The notes below the pieces were generated by a model, which was not told the DNA's origin, searched no databases, and saw nothing but the letters and a program-made list of their open reading frames with translations. A DNA stretch of 64,000 nucleotides from Chersky-840 sp035604715 (GTDB lineage: Bacteria > Actinomycetota > Acidimicrobiia > Acidimicrobiales > UBA8190), in the NCBI GenBank assembly GCA_963731665.1, contig CAVSWP010000012.1, positions 108,203 to 172,202 on the forward strand. The letters run 5' to 3'. This document shows positions 34,965 to 43,764 of this stretch, in pieces (position 1 is the first letter of the stretch; every line of letters starts with the position of its first letter). Both the position numbers and the translations under genes were made by a program.

Positions 34965-37309
34965 AGCTCGGTGGGACGTCGTCGGCGCCGCCTGCCGAGC
35001 ACCAACCCCGTCGACGCCGTCACGACGAGCCCGACGGCGACCCCGCCGGCGACGACGATGCCCGCCGTGAAGGCGCGGGGCCAGTAGTGCAGCTCGACCA
35101 CGTGGCGCCCCGGGGGAACGCGCGCCTGGAGCATCAACCCGCTCGCCCAGGGCGTGAGCGGCAGAGGCCGGCCGTCGATGGTGGCGTCCCAGCCCGGGAC
35201 GTTGGTGAGCCGAAGGCGCACGATGCTGGCGGTGGCGGTGTCGACGACGAGTCGCCACGACGCCGGGTCCGGGTGGGTCACCGGGATGGGCGTCCCGGGT
35301 GCGTCGGTGGGCAAGGGTGCTGTTCCGGCCGGTACCGGCGTGGAGGTCGCCTGGGCCGCGCCCGGGACTAAGTAGAGCTGCTCGCCGCCGATGGTGCCGT
35401 CGGGAATGCTCCCCTCCGGGCCGAACCGGCCGGGGAGCTCGAGGATGTAACTGACCCCGAACACCCGGGCCTGCTCCACCGTCTTGATGCGAGGACAGAA
35501 GATTCCCAGCTCGGCCAGCGACGCCGTGATGTGCCCGTTGCCGACCGCCGCGTAGGCGCGGAAGTAGCTCTCGGGGAGGATGGGGTCGTAGACCTCCATC
35601 TCGTCAACTCCGTAGGCGACGTTGACATCGGGCCACAGACCCACCGAGGCGGTGGGCCCCGTGACGTAGGCCTTGAGCCCGCAGTTTCCGAAACCGACGA
35701 GGTTGGTCCCGACGGTCCGCTGCAGTGCCGTGATCCCGGGGTTCGTCGGGAAGTACCCCGAGCTCACAGACCAGAACGGGATCCCGGCGCTCAGGAGGAA
35801 CGCAGTCTCGAGCGCTAGGAGGACGGCCATCGCGAAGCGGACGAAGGGCACCGACGAGGCAGTGACGGAATGGGCTCCGGAGCGGCGCGACCACCACCAC
35901 GCGCCGGCGAGGATCAGCCCGGCCACGGCCTGGACCGCCGGCCAGATCAGGCTGTCGCGGTGTCGGGCGATGTTGCCCGCCAACCCGAGCTCGCTGGCCA
36001 CCGCCAGGCCCACCACCACGACGGCGAGCGCGCCAAACGCTCCGGCCATCCAGGTCAGCGCCGCCCGGTCTCCCTTCGACCGGATGAGGGCGTCGACGCC
36101 CACGGCCGCCAGGACGGCCAGTGCCAACGCCATGAGCATCACCGCCCGGTTCCACGTCACCACGCGTCCACCGGGCACGAGATCCAGGAGGCGGTCGGCG
36201 GGGGAGAAGAAGGTGAGGAGAAGCGTGACTACGGCCACGGCCACCAACGCCGGCACCGCCGGCTTTCGCCACGCCATCCCCGCACCCACGACGGCGAGCG
36301 CCAGGACGATGACACCGACGTAGGCGGTGGTGGAAAAGATCTTGCCTTGGAGCCCCACCAGCAGGAGGTTCGGAGCGTGCGACAGAGGGAATGCCGCCAC
36401 CCCTGTGCCATTCCGACGGGCCGAGGACAATGCCAGCTGCGTGCCCGGGAAGAGCAGGGGAGCGCCCAGGCCGAGGCCACACAATGCTCCCAGGATAAGG
36501 TCGCCCAGTGGGCGCAACACGAGCCCTCCACCGGTCCGGGCGCGGGCCACGAGGTAGCCGACAACGAACACCACAACGGAGAGACTCATCACGACGAAGC
36601 TTTCGAGATGGGCCCCATACACCGCTTCGGCGAGCGCTACGGCCAGCAAAGCCACATTGCGGAGACGATGCCTCCCGCGCAGGAGGCCCACGACAGCCAG
36701 AAGGACCCAGCCCGTCCAGCACGTCACGGCGGCGTGGGGCCAGGCGGCCTGGACCACCATGGGGCCTGAAAGTTCGAAGGCCGTTCCCCCGGTGGCGGCC
36801 GCCAGGGGGCCGAGCCCCAGGGCCCGGCACAGCGCGTAGACACCGGTCCCGGCGACGACGAACCTGGTTAGCACCATCGCCGTGAAGGCGTGGCTGACGG
36901 GGACCAGGTAACCGACCATGGCGGGAAAGCTGAAAACATCGGAGGACCAGTTGAAGGCCAGCGGCATGCCCAAGACGCTGTAGGGGTTCCACAACGGGAG
37001 ATGTCCGTTGTGCACCTGGTGCCAGGCCAGGTTCATCCACGGCACGAACTGCTGTATCTGGTCGGCCTGGGCGGCGTTGTGCACCGTCACGCCCGATTGG
37101 TGGGTGAGGCCGATGCGCGACAGCAGGTCGAACGGACCGAGCGAGACCCCTGACCGCAAGGCGGGGAGGAGCACCAGCACCGCAGCGGCGACGGTCCAGG
37201 CCACGCCCACGGCGTCGCTCAACCACGCGGTGCGGGCGCGAAACCCACGGCGGTCCCCGGCTCCGGGCTCGTGAGCCAGCCCATCGTGAGCTTCCCCCCG
37301 CTGGCGCAC
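34961..37309 (-). CDS. YfhO-family polytopic membrane protein (paralogue 3)
   Basis: A 782-residue member of the same family as the genes at 26954 and 29239. It shares the loop LPLWNPYSVLGMPLAFNWS (about residue 100), about 12 helices and the C-terminal module with VPGWDATIDGRPLPL and VPPGRHVVELHYWP. It does not carry the recently converted 464-bp block. The basic tail GRRRRRRPTEL follows the last helix. Translation is linked to the GT2 gene downstream by a 4-bp overlap; the aminotransferase gene upstream stops 10 bases before its GTG. Confidence 0.8.
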   Translation of the reverse strand: MRQRGEAHDGLAHEPGAGDRRGFRARTAWLSDAVGVAWTVAAAVLVLLPALRSGVSLGPFDLLSRIGLTHQSGVTVHNAAQADQIQQFVPWMNLAWHQVHNGHLPLWNPYSVLGMPLAFNWSSDVFSFPAMVGYLVPVSHAFTAMVLTRFVVAGTGVYALCRALGLGPLAAATGGTAFELSGPMVVQAAWPHAAVTCWTGWVLLAVVGLLRGRHRLRNVALLAVALAEAVYGAHLESFVVMSLSVVVFVVGYLVARARTGGGLVLRPLGDLILGALCGLGLGAPLLFPGTQLALSSARRNGTGVAAFPLSHAPNLLLVGLQGKIFSTTAYVGVIVLALAVVGAGMAWRKPAVPALVAVAVVTLLLTFFSPADRLLDLVPGGRVVTWNRAVMLMALALAVLAAVGVDALIRSKGDRAALTWMAGAFGALAVVVVGLAVASELGLAGNIARHRDSLIWPAVQAVAGLILAGAWWWSRRSGAHSVTASSVPFVRFAMAVLLALETAFLLSAGIPFWSVSSGYFPTNPGITALQRTVGTNLVGFGNCGLKAYVTGPTASVGLWPDVNVAYGVDEMEVYDPILPESYFRAYAAVGNGHITASLAELGIFCPRIKTVEQARVFGVSYILELPGRFGPEGSIPDGTIGGEQLYLVPGAAQATSTPVPAGTAPLPTDAPGTPIPVTHPDPASWRLVVDTATASIVRLRLTNVPGWDATIDGRPLPLTPWASGLMLQARVPPGRHVVELHYWPRAFTAGIVVAGGVAVGLVVTASTGLVLGRRRRRRPTEL

Positions 37310-37318
37310 CCGAGGAGT

Positions 37319-38449
37319 CTACGCGCCCAACAAGAGTCGCTGGATGACGTCGACGACCCTCGCGAGGTCGGCGTCACGCAGGGTCGAGCCACTCGGGAGG
37401 CACAGACCACGCTCGAAGATCTGTCCCGCCACGGTGCCACCCACCACCGGGGTCTCGGCGAACAGCGGCTGAAGGTGCAGTGGCTTCCAGGTGGGTCGGG
37501 CCTCGATGTCCTGGGCCTCGAGCGCCACGCGAATTTCTTCGCGTGTGGCCCCGTACTCCTGGGGGTCGACCATGATGCACGTCAGCCAGTCGTTCGGCTC
37601 GCCGTATTGCGCCCGCGGCATGAACTCGATCCCCGGGACGCCGCCGAGCGCCCGGCGGTATGCCACGTTGATGGCATGACGCCGGGCGAGACGCCGGTCC
37701 AGCCCATGCAGCTGGGCGACCCCGAGGGCGGCGAGGAGGTTGCTCATCCGGTAGTTGAAGCCCATGTCCACGTGCTCGTAGTGCACGTGCGCTTCGCGTG
37801 CCTGCGTGGCCAGGTGGCGGGCACGCGCCGCCAGCTCCCGGTCCCCGGACACGAGCATTCCCCCGCCGCTGGTCGTGATGATCTTGTTGCCGTTGAACGA
37901 GAACACCGCCGCAGCGCCGAACGAGCCGGCGGCCGCGCCCCGGTGCGTCGCCCCCAGCGCCTCGGCGGCGTCCTCCACCAACGGCACTCCGTACTCCTCG
38001 CACAGCGGGACGAGCCGGCCGTAGTCCGCCGTCTGGCCGTAGAGGTCGACCGTCACCACCGCCTTGGGCAGCGCTCCCCGGCGCGCCCGGTCCTCGAGCT
38101 CCTGGGCTACGAGGTCCGGCGCCATCTGCCACGTCTCGGCGTCGCAGTCGACGAGCACGGGTCGGGCGCCGATGTACGTCGCCACGTTCGCCGTGGCCAC
38201 GAAGGTGAACGTGGGCACGAGCACGTCGTCGCCGGGGCGGACGCCGACCAGCAGCAGCGCCAGGTGCAACGCCGCCGTCCCGCTCGACAACGCCACGGCA
38301 TGGGCCACCCCGACGCGCTCGGCGAGCTCCGCCTCGAAGGCGTCGACGTGGGGCCCGTGCGGTGCGATCCAACCCGAGTCCAGAGCCTCGAGGAGCAAGC
38401 GGCGCTCTTCGTCCCCGACGTCGGGTGGCGACAGGTAGACGCGGGTCAC
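37319..38449 (-). CDS. DegT/DnrJ/EryC1-type sugar aminotransferase
   Basis: A 376-residue PLP-dependent aminotransferase that converts a 4-keto nucleotide sugar into an amino sugar. It has SSGTAALHLAL for the phosphate site, VEDAAEALG (PLP-binding Asp) and FSFNGNKIITTSGGG with the Schiff-base Lys. The GTG start overlaps the stop of the WecA-type gene (GTGA), and the acetyltransferase gene precedes that, so the three are one coupled unit. The 4-keto substrate may come from the CapD-type dehydratase at 8798. Products of this chemistry include bacillosamine-type N-acetylated sugars, but the exact one is not known. Confidence 0.88.
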   Translation of the reverse strand: MTRVYLSPPDVGDEERRLLLEALDSGWIAPHGPHVDAFEAELAERVGVAHAVALSSGTAALHLALLLVGVRPGDDVLVPTFTFVATANVATYIGARPVLVDCDAETWQMAPDLVAQELEDRARRGALPKAVVTVDLYGQTADYGRLVPLCEEYGVPLVEDAAEALGATHRGAAAGSFGAAAVFSFNGNKIITTSGGGMLVSGDRELAARARHLATQAREAHVHYEHVDMGFNYRMSNLLAALGVAQLHGLDRRLARRHAINVAYRRALGGVPGIEFMPRAQYGEPNDWLTCIMVDPQEYGATREEIRVALEAQDIEARPTWKPLHLQPLFAETPVVGGTVAGQIFERGLCLPSGSTLRDADLARVVDVIQRLLLGA

Positions 38450-39411
38450 ACCGGCACCGTGGGCCCGGGCGACAGCGCGCCGGTGGCGCCCGCCACGATC
38501 ACGAGGACGACGGCGCTGAGGATCACGACGGCCACGGGGAGGGCCAGGGAGTGCGTACGGGAGGCGCCCAGCGCCGCGCCCGCCAGGACCGCTTCGCACC
38601 CGATGTAGCTCAGCGCCGCCGCCCCTCGCCGCCAGCCGTGCTCGACCACGAGGTCGTAGGGGTGCCGGCGATCCCCGCCGGTGACCGACTGCCGGGCCCG
38701 CAGGCGGCGCACGACGGCGAACACCACCTCGGCCACGGGGACGGCCACGATCACGAGGCTTGCCAGGCTGACCGGGGTGCGGGTCCCCGGTGCCCAGGCC
38801 CAGGCCAACAGGAGCGCGGTGCCGGCTCCCAGGAGATAGGCGCCGGCATCGCCGAGGTACACGCGCGCCGGTGGCCGGTTGTACAAGAGGAAGCCCACCA
38901 GTGCGGCCGCCAGCGCGGCCGCCAGGTCCCGGCCGTCGTGATGGAGGAGGACGGCGAAGCCGGTGCACGCCACTGCGGTGACACCCGATGCCAAGGCGTC
39001 GAGCCCGTCGAGGAAGTTCACGCCGTTCATGAGGAGGACGGCGACGGCGGCGACGAGGACCCCACCGCCGAAGCCCCCCACCTTGGTCGGGACGACCAGG
39101 GCCACACCCACCCCGACGGCTGCCTGTCCCACCAGGCGAACAGGCGCGGGCACGTCGAGGCGGTCATCGACCACGCCGAGGACGACGGCACCGCCCAGCG
39201 GAGCGATCACCGTGGCGTGCCCGAGCACTCCCCCCACCAAGGCCGCCAGGAACACCGCCACCCCGCCCAGGTAGGGCACGGGCGCCGCCTGTGGTTTGAG
39301 CGGTCCGGGGCGGTCGACCACTCCGGCGCGCCGGGCCACCACCATGGCAACGGGGGTGAGCACGACCGCGGCACCGAACGCCACGGCGCTGACCACGATG
39401 AGGCGTGTCAC
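38446..39411 (-). CDS. WecA/MraY-type phosphosugar-polyprenyl-phosphate transferase
   Basis: A 321-residue integral membrane enzyme that would move a sugar-1-phosphate from a UDP-sugar onto undecaprenyl or decaprenyl phosphate, the priming step of glycan synthesis. About ten helices; conserved cytoplasmic motifs are LGVVDDRLD, MNGVNFLDGLDALA and YLGDAGAYLLG, as in WecA and MraY. The GTG overlaps the stop of the acetyltransferase gene, and its own stop overlaps the aminotransferase start. The setting suggests the acetylated amino sugar made next door is the priming sugar. Confidence 0.88.
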   Translation of the reverse strand: MTRLIVVSAVAFGAAVVLTPVAMVVARRAGVVDRPGPLKPQAAPVPYLGGVAVFLAALVGGVLGHATVIAPLGGAVVLGVVDDRLDVPAPVRLVGQAAVGVGVALVVPTKVGGFGGGVLVAAVAVLLMNGVNFLDGLDALASGVTAVACTGFAVLLHHDGRDLAAALAAALVGFLLYNRPPARVYLGDAGAYLLGAGTALLLAWAWAPGTRTPVSLASLVIVAVPVAEVVFAVVRRLRARQSVTGGDRRHPYDLVVEHGWRRGAAALSYIGCEAVLAGAALGASRTHSLALPVAVVILSAVVLVIVAGATGALSPGPTVPV

Positions 39412-40070
39412 AGACCGCGGCGGGCAGTGGGGACGGCTCGGCTCGGGACGGAGGTCTGCATCAGCACCGAGGACGTGCCCCGGTGCATCTCGAACGTGCG
39501 CACCGGGACGAACCCGGCCCGGCGGTACATGGCGATGGCGGCGGCATTGTCGGCGCCCACTACGACGTGGGCGGCGCCGACACCGCGCCGCTCGAGCTCG
39601 TGCAAGAAGCCCTCGACGAGCTGGCTTCCCACGTGCCGGTCCCTCCACTGCGGGTCCACGGCCACGGCCAGCAGCTCGGCGCCGGCGCCGACCGTTTCGC
39701 CGCCGTGGCGCAGGGTCTCGAGCACCCGCGGGAGCGCGGTGACCAGGCGGATGGGAGCACTGAGGGAGGCCGCCACGCCGTCGCGCAGCAGAAAGCTCCG
39801 GTACAGCCGACCGAGCGCCACGGAGCCGGCGATGAACCCGACGGCGGTGTCCTGGGCCTCGGTGATGAGGAGGAACGACCCCTCGGAACGGGTGATCCGG
39901 CGATAGAGACGCCCAAGAAAGCGCGGCCCCAGACTCGACAGGAAGCCCTCGGTGATGAGTCGTGCGTGCAAGGTGGCGGCCGCCGCCGCGTCCCGGGGAT
40001 GGCCGATGCGCACGCGGCAGGGAGCGCTCGCGGGCCCACCAGGCGCCGGACCGTTCCCCAAGCCACGCAT
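39408..40070 (-). CDS. GNAT-family N-acetyltransferase
   Basis: A 220-residue GNAT protein. Motif A is LLAVAVDPQWRDRHVGSQLV, the acetyl-CoA pyrophosphate loop (R/Q-x-x-G-x-G/S), and the C-terminal NAAAIAMYRRAGF is motif B. Coupled to an aminotransferase and a WecA-type priming enzyme, it most likely acetylates the amino group on the new amino sugar, as PseH and FdtC-type enzymes do. A general GNAT role cannot be excluded. Confidence 0.82.
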   Translation of the reverse strand: MRGLGNGPAPGGPASAPCRVRIGHPRDAAAAATLHARLITEGFLSSLGPRFLGRLYRRITRSEGSFLLITEAQDTAVGFIAGSVALGRLYRSFLLRDGVAASLSAPIRLVTALPRVLETLRHGGETVGAGAELLAVAVDPQWRDRHVGSQLVEGFLHELERRGVGAAHVVVGADNAAAIAMYRRAGFVPVRTFEMHRGTSSVLMQTSVPSRAVPTARRGL

Positions 40071-40127
40071 CGCCGCCCCTCTCCCCCGACCAGCGGAGCC
40101 AGGTCGCGCTCCGTGCGACCTGGAAGT

Positions 40128-41045
40128 CTACGTCCGCCCCCGCGCCAGGAGCGACGCCATGAGGCGCGACTGCAGGCCCGGGTCCCGGCGTCGGTGCCCG
40201 ACGCGCACGGCCAGGAAGCTCGACGCCAAGAGGAAGCCGACCGTGGCGCCGTCCCGGGGGCTACGGCCCCGCCCCGGGAGGGCGTGGCGCACCATGGCGC
40301 CGCGACCATGCTCGTACCCGGCGAGAACCGTCTCGTGGAAGAGCCGACAGGAACTCGACATCTCGGCGCCGTGCTTGGCCAGGAAGTTGCGCCTCCCCGT
40401 CACCTGCGCGGTCGCCGTCCGCGTGACCCTGGCGCCGCCGTGCTGGGTGTAGAGGTAGCCCACGTGCGGGACGGTGCGCACCAGACCTTCGTGCGAGCAC
40501 CGCAGCCACAGGTCCCAGTCCTCGCCGGTGGGCAGGTCGGGATCGAAGCCGACGTCGAACGACAGCGTGGCGCGGCGAACGACGGCGAAGGGCAGCGCCA
40601 CGAAGTTCTGCCACAACAGGTCGTCGCGGCCATAGTCGAGGGGGCCCCGGAAGACCGCCGCGCCTCCACTGTCGGCATGGAGCACCACGTGCCACGTCGA
40701 AGCCGCCACCACGTCGCCATGGGCGTCGAGGAAGTCGAGAACCGTCTTCCCGACACCGGGGAACCAGGCGTCGTCGTCGTCGCAGAACGCCACCAGCTCG
40801 CCCTCGGCGACCTCGAGGCCCCGATTGCGGGCGAGGCAGGGGCCGACCGACCGATCGGTCCGCACGACGCGCACCCGTCGGTCCTGGGCCACGAGCCGGT
40901 CGAGGACCTCAGGGGTGTCGTCGGACGAGCTGTCGTCGACGACCACCAATTCGAGGTGCTCGACGTCCTGGGCGAGAACGGAAGCGGCGGCCCGCACGAC
41001 CTCACGGGCGCGGTTGTGCGTGGGCATGATCACGCTCAAGAGCAC
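40128..41045 (-). CDS. GT2 glycosyltransferase
   Basis: A GT2 enzyme of about 305 residues: VLLSVIMPTHNRA start, VVVDDSSSDDTP, CDDDDAWFPG (D-x-D region), PTGEDWDLWLRCS and the RVTRTATAQVTGRRNFLAKHG region. It is a typical inverting family 2 transferase for a hexose or deoxyhexose. GTG 41045 has AGAAGG 8 bases upstream; ATG 41111, directly after the stop of the previous gene, is in frame but adds a low-complexity leader that does not resemble GT2 starts. Confidence 0.82.
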   Translation of the reverse strand: MLLSVIMPTHNRAREVVRAAASVLAQDVEHLELVVVDDSSSDDTPEVLDRLVAQDRRVRVVRTDRSVGPCLARNRGLEVAEGELVAFCDDDDAWFPGVGKTVLDFLDAHGDVVAASTWHVVLHADSGGAAVFRGPLDYGRDDLLWQNFVALPFAVVRRATLSFDVGFDPDLPTGEDWDLWLRCSHEGLVRTVPHVGYLYTQHGGARVTRTATAQVTGRRNFLAKHGAEMSSSCRLFHETVLAGYEHGRGAMVRHALPGRGRSPRDGATVGFLLASSFLAVRVGHRRRDPGLQSRLMASLLARGRT

Positions 41046-41111
41046 CGACACGGCCTTCTCAGGATATCGGCCCCCGGTTGCATACCCCGGCGGCGCGGCC
41101 CCCCGGCCCAT

Positions 41112-42689
41112 TCAGCGCCGAGGCGACACCCGGGCGCGGATCCGGTCGTAGACCTCACGGGCTCGCCAGAACGGGCTCGCCTGCATCGACGCCACCTGGA
41201 GACGGGCTCGTTCGAGCTCGGTGTTGAGCACGCCCTGCTCGCGCCGCAGGCGCGCCACCAGCGCCGTGACCTCGGGAGCCTGGTCCGGCCGGCCGTCCTC
41301 GTCGGTCACCGTCTCCCCGGGGGCGTCGGAGGCATCGGGGGCGTCGAGCAGCCAGGAGTCGATGGAAGAGAGGTTGGTGTGGATGGGAAGGAGTTCCTTC
41401 CACTTGCGCGCCAGCACTCGTTCGCTCTGGCGGTACTGCGACGGGACCCGCCCGGTGAGCGAGTTGTGGTGGCACAGCGCGTCCAACACCACGACACGCA
41501 GGCCCCGTTGGCGGGCCTGGAGGGCAAGGTCCGTGCCGTAGAGGTGCCACCCCAGCGCGGCGTCGACGCGCAAGGGCGTGTCCCGGGGCACCACCATCAG
41601 CAATTCGTCGAGGCCGTCGACGTCGATGGGGAGTTGGCGGTGCGAGAGCAGTCGGTCGCGATGCACGACCCTCCCGACGGCGTCGAACGGGACGCGCCGG
41701 TCCAACACGCCGAAGACGCCCCCAATGCCCACGGGGCCGCCCTGGTCTTGGGCCGCCCGCCACTGCGCCGCCACCCGTGCCGGCCAACCCTCGGGCAGGT
41801 AGACGTCCTGGTGGACGAGGACGACGAGCTCGTTGCGGGCCTGTTCGATGCCGGCGTTCAGGCCCTCGGCCGCGCTGGCACATCCTCGGAAGACAAGAAG
41901 CTCGTGTGGGCCCGCGCCCCGCAGGCACGGTGAGCGAGCAAGGTTGGCCGCCAGCTGGTCGTCATCGTTGACGCACGCCACGAAGGTGATGGCGGTCTTG
42001 TCGGGACCGGGGTCCGTGAGCGGGGAGCCGCGCACCAGCAACCGGGTGGTTCGGAGGTCGCGCTCGGCGTCGTCGGCGCCCACACCGAGGAGCTCGAACA
42101 ACGGTGCCCCCGCCGTCACCATGGGTTGGTCGACGGGGTCCTGGATCCGGTCGACGGTGTCCGGTGCGTAGCCGGCGTCCAAGAGGAGCTGCATCAGGCT
42201 GGCGGAGGTGAACAGGCGGAGGTACGACGGATCGAGCAGCGTTCCCTTGGAATAGGGGAACACCCCGCGCAGGAGCCCACGCACAATGCGGTGATGCTGG
42301 AGGTTGGGCACCGAACACGAGATGGTGCCCGAGGGGCGCAGCAGGGGATGGTGCCGTTTCAAGACGCCCTGGGGATCGACGAGCCGGGGAAGGGAGTCGG
42401 CGAAGACGATGGTGTCGACCGACCCCGCCTCGAGCGGCGCGACGTCGTGGTCGAGGTCCAGTGCGAAGAAGCCGTCGAGTTGCCCCGACCCACGAGATGC
42501 GCCGGCGACGGGCGAGTCCACGCCGTAGACCGCCGGCGCCGGATGGCGTGCCTTCAACACGTCGGCGAGCCAGCCCCGGCCTTCACCGATCTGGACGACC
42601 GTCGTGGCTGTCAGGGGCACGGTCTGCGCCAAGCGCTCGGTGACCGCAGCGGCCTCCTCGGCGTCTTGGTGGGCTACCGGGCGTGACAC
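41112..42689 (-). CDS. Methyltransferase-GT2 (StrF-type) fusion protein
   Basis: A 525-residue two-domain protein. Residues 1-230 form a class I methyltransferase-like domain (VVQIGEGRGWLADVL, VDTIVFADSLPRL, LLRPSGTISCSVPN). Residues 235-435 form a glycosyltransferase-like domain of the StrF type with FVACVNDDDQ, VVLVHQDVYLPEGW and GVFGVLD. The last 70 residues are a charged coiled coil. The first SAM motif is degenerate (GEGRG instead of GxGxG), so methyl transfer may be weak or lost. Such fusions occur in polysaccharide loci and are thought to build and modify one repeat unit. Confidence 0.8.
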   Translation of the reverse strand: MSRPVAHQDAEEAAAVTERLAQTVPLTATTVVQIGEGRGWLADVLKARHPAPAVYGVDSPVAGASRGSGQLDGFFALDLDHDVAPLEAGSVDTIVFADSLPRLVDPQGVLKRHHPLLRPSGTISCSVPNLQHHRIVRGLLRGVFPYSKGTLLDPSYLRLFTSASLMQLLLDAGYAPDTVDRIQDPVDQPMVTAGAPLFELLGVGADDAERDLRTTRLLVRGSPLTDPGPDKTAITFVACVNDDDQLAANLARSPCLRGAGPHELLVFRGCASAAEGLNAGIEQARNELVVLVHQDVYLPEGWPARVAAQWRAAQDQGGPVGIGGVFGVLDRRVPFDAVGRVVHRDRLLSHRQLPIDVDGLDELLMVVPRDTPLRVDAALGWHLYGTDLALQARQRGLRVVVLDALCHHNSLTGRVPSQYRQSERVLARKWKELLPIHTNLSSIDSWLLDAPDASDAPGETVTDEDGRPDQAPEVTALVARLRREQGVLNTELERARLQVASMQASPFWRAREVYDRIRARVSPRR

Positions 42690-42816
42690 CCACCGGAGGC
42701 TAGTGCCCAGACCTCTGACCGGGTCCTATAGGTTTGGGCGGCATCCCGTGGAGGTCGGCGCGAGATGAGCGGCGACGCGCCGGCGAGAAGCGACCGCTGA
42801 GAGCCTGCGAGGGGCG

Positions 42817-43749
42817 TTGGCCGGAACCGTCGAACGAGGACTGCCACCGGGGCCGTGGGTGCTGGTGCTCGGCATGCACCGCAGCGGCACTTCGGCCCTC
42901 ACCGGTGCGCTGGCCGACCTCGGTCTCATGGTGCCCGCCGCCGACGACATCGTGGTCGGGCGCTACGACAATCCCGTCCACTACGAGAGCCAATCCCTGA
43001 CCGATCTCGACGACGCCATCTTGGGGGCGCTCGGGGGGACGTGGAGCGCCCCTCCCGTCCTCAAGCCGGGCTGGGAGCGCTCGCCGGCGGTGGTCGAGAT
43101 GGCGACCAGGGCGGCCGGCAGCGCCCGGCGGGCGTTCCCCCGAGACGGGCCCGTGGTGTGGAAGGACCCCCGCCTGTGCCTCCTTCTCCCGCTGTGGCGC
43201 TCGATCCTGCCGCCCCCGGTGGTCACGGTCCTGCTGTGGCGGGCGCCGCTCGCCACAGCCCGATCGCTGCGCTCGAGACAGGGCTTCACCGTCAGCCTCG
43301 GCCTCGCCCTGTGGGATCGCTACACGCGCCACGCCTTGGCCGCCCTCGCCGGCCACGCCGCCTACGTGATGCGCTACGAGGAGCTGCTCGCCGACCCGCG
43401 CGCCTCGGTGACGACGCTGTCGAACTGGCTGCGCGACGACCAGGGCGTGTCGCTACGCGCCGATGGGGCCGCCCTCGACGAGGCGGCGTCATCGGTGTCG
43501 GGCTCGTTGGCGGGTCACGACGGTGAGGGCGACGTACCCGAGGTGATCCGGGCCGCCGTGACCACCATCGAAGGGCTCACCGGCGCCCACGCGCTTTTCC
43601 CGGAGACCGTGGTGGCCCAGCCCCCCCCGTGGATGGCCGACGCCATCGCGGCGCGCCGTGACTACGAGGAGCTCTACACCCGGTACATGCGGTACGTCCG
43701 ATGGCGCCGGCGGATCCCCTTTCTCTCGGGGGGCACCCGCGCTCGCTGA
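42817..43749 (+). CDS. P-loop sulfotransferase-family protein
   Basis: A 310-residue paralogue of the protein encoded at 24720. It has the PAPS loop VLGMHRSGTSALTGAL (about residues 17-32), HYESQSLTDLDD, VVWKDPRLCLLLPLW and the WRAPLATARSL region at the 3'-phosphate site. Its start is TTG 42817 after GAGGGGC (42809-42815). It stands alone between two leftward operons. A sulfate acceptor on the glycan is likely; the acceptor is not identified. Confidence 0.78.
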   Translation: MAGTVERGLPPGPWVLVLGMHRSGTSALTGALADLGLMVPAADDIVVGRYDNPVHYESQSLTDLDDAILGALGGTWSAPPVLKPGWERSPAVVEMATRAAGSARRAFPRDGPVVWKDPRLCLLLPLWRSILPPPVVTVLLWRAPLATARSLRSRQGFTVSLGLALWDRYTRHALAALAGHAAYVMRYEELLADPRASVTTLSNWLRDDQGVSLRADGAALDEAASSVSGSLAGHDGEGDVPEVIRAAVTTIEGLTGAHALFPETVVAQPPPWMADAIAARRDYEELYTRYMRYVRWRRRIPFLSGGTRAR

Positions 43750-43764
43750 GCGTCGCCCTCGACG

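Noticed and set aside
34086..35258. Longer start for the GT2 gene at 34,086
   Set aside because: The extra N-terminal part lies inside YfhO paralogue 3 and has Arg-rich low complexity; the ATG at 34964 gives the ordinary GT2 beginning.
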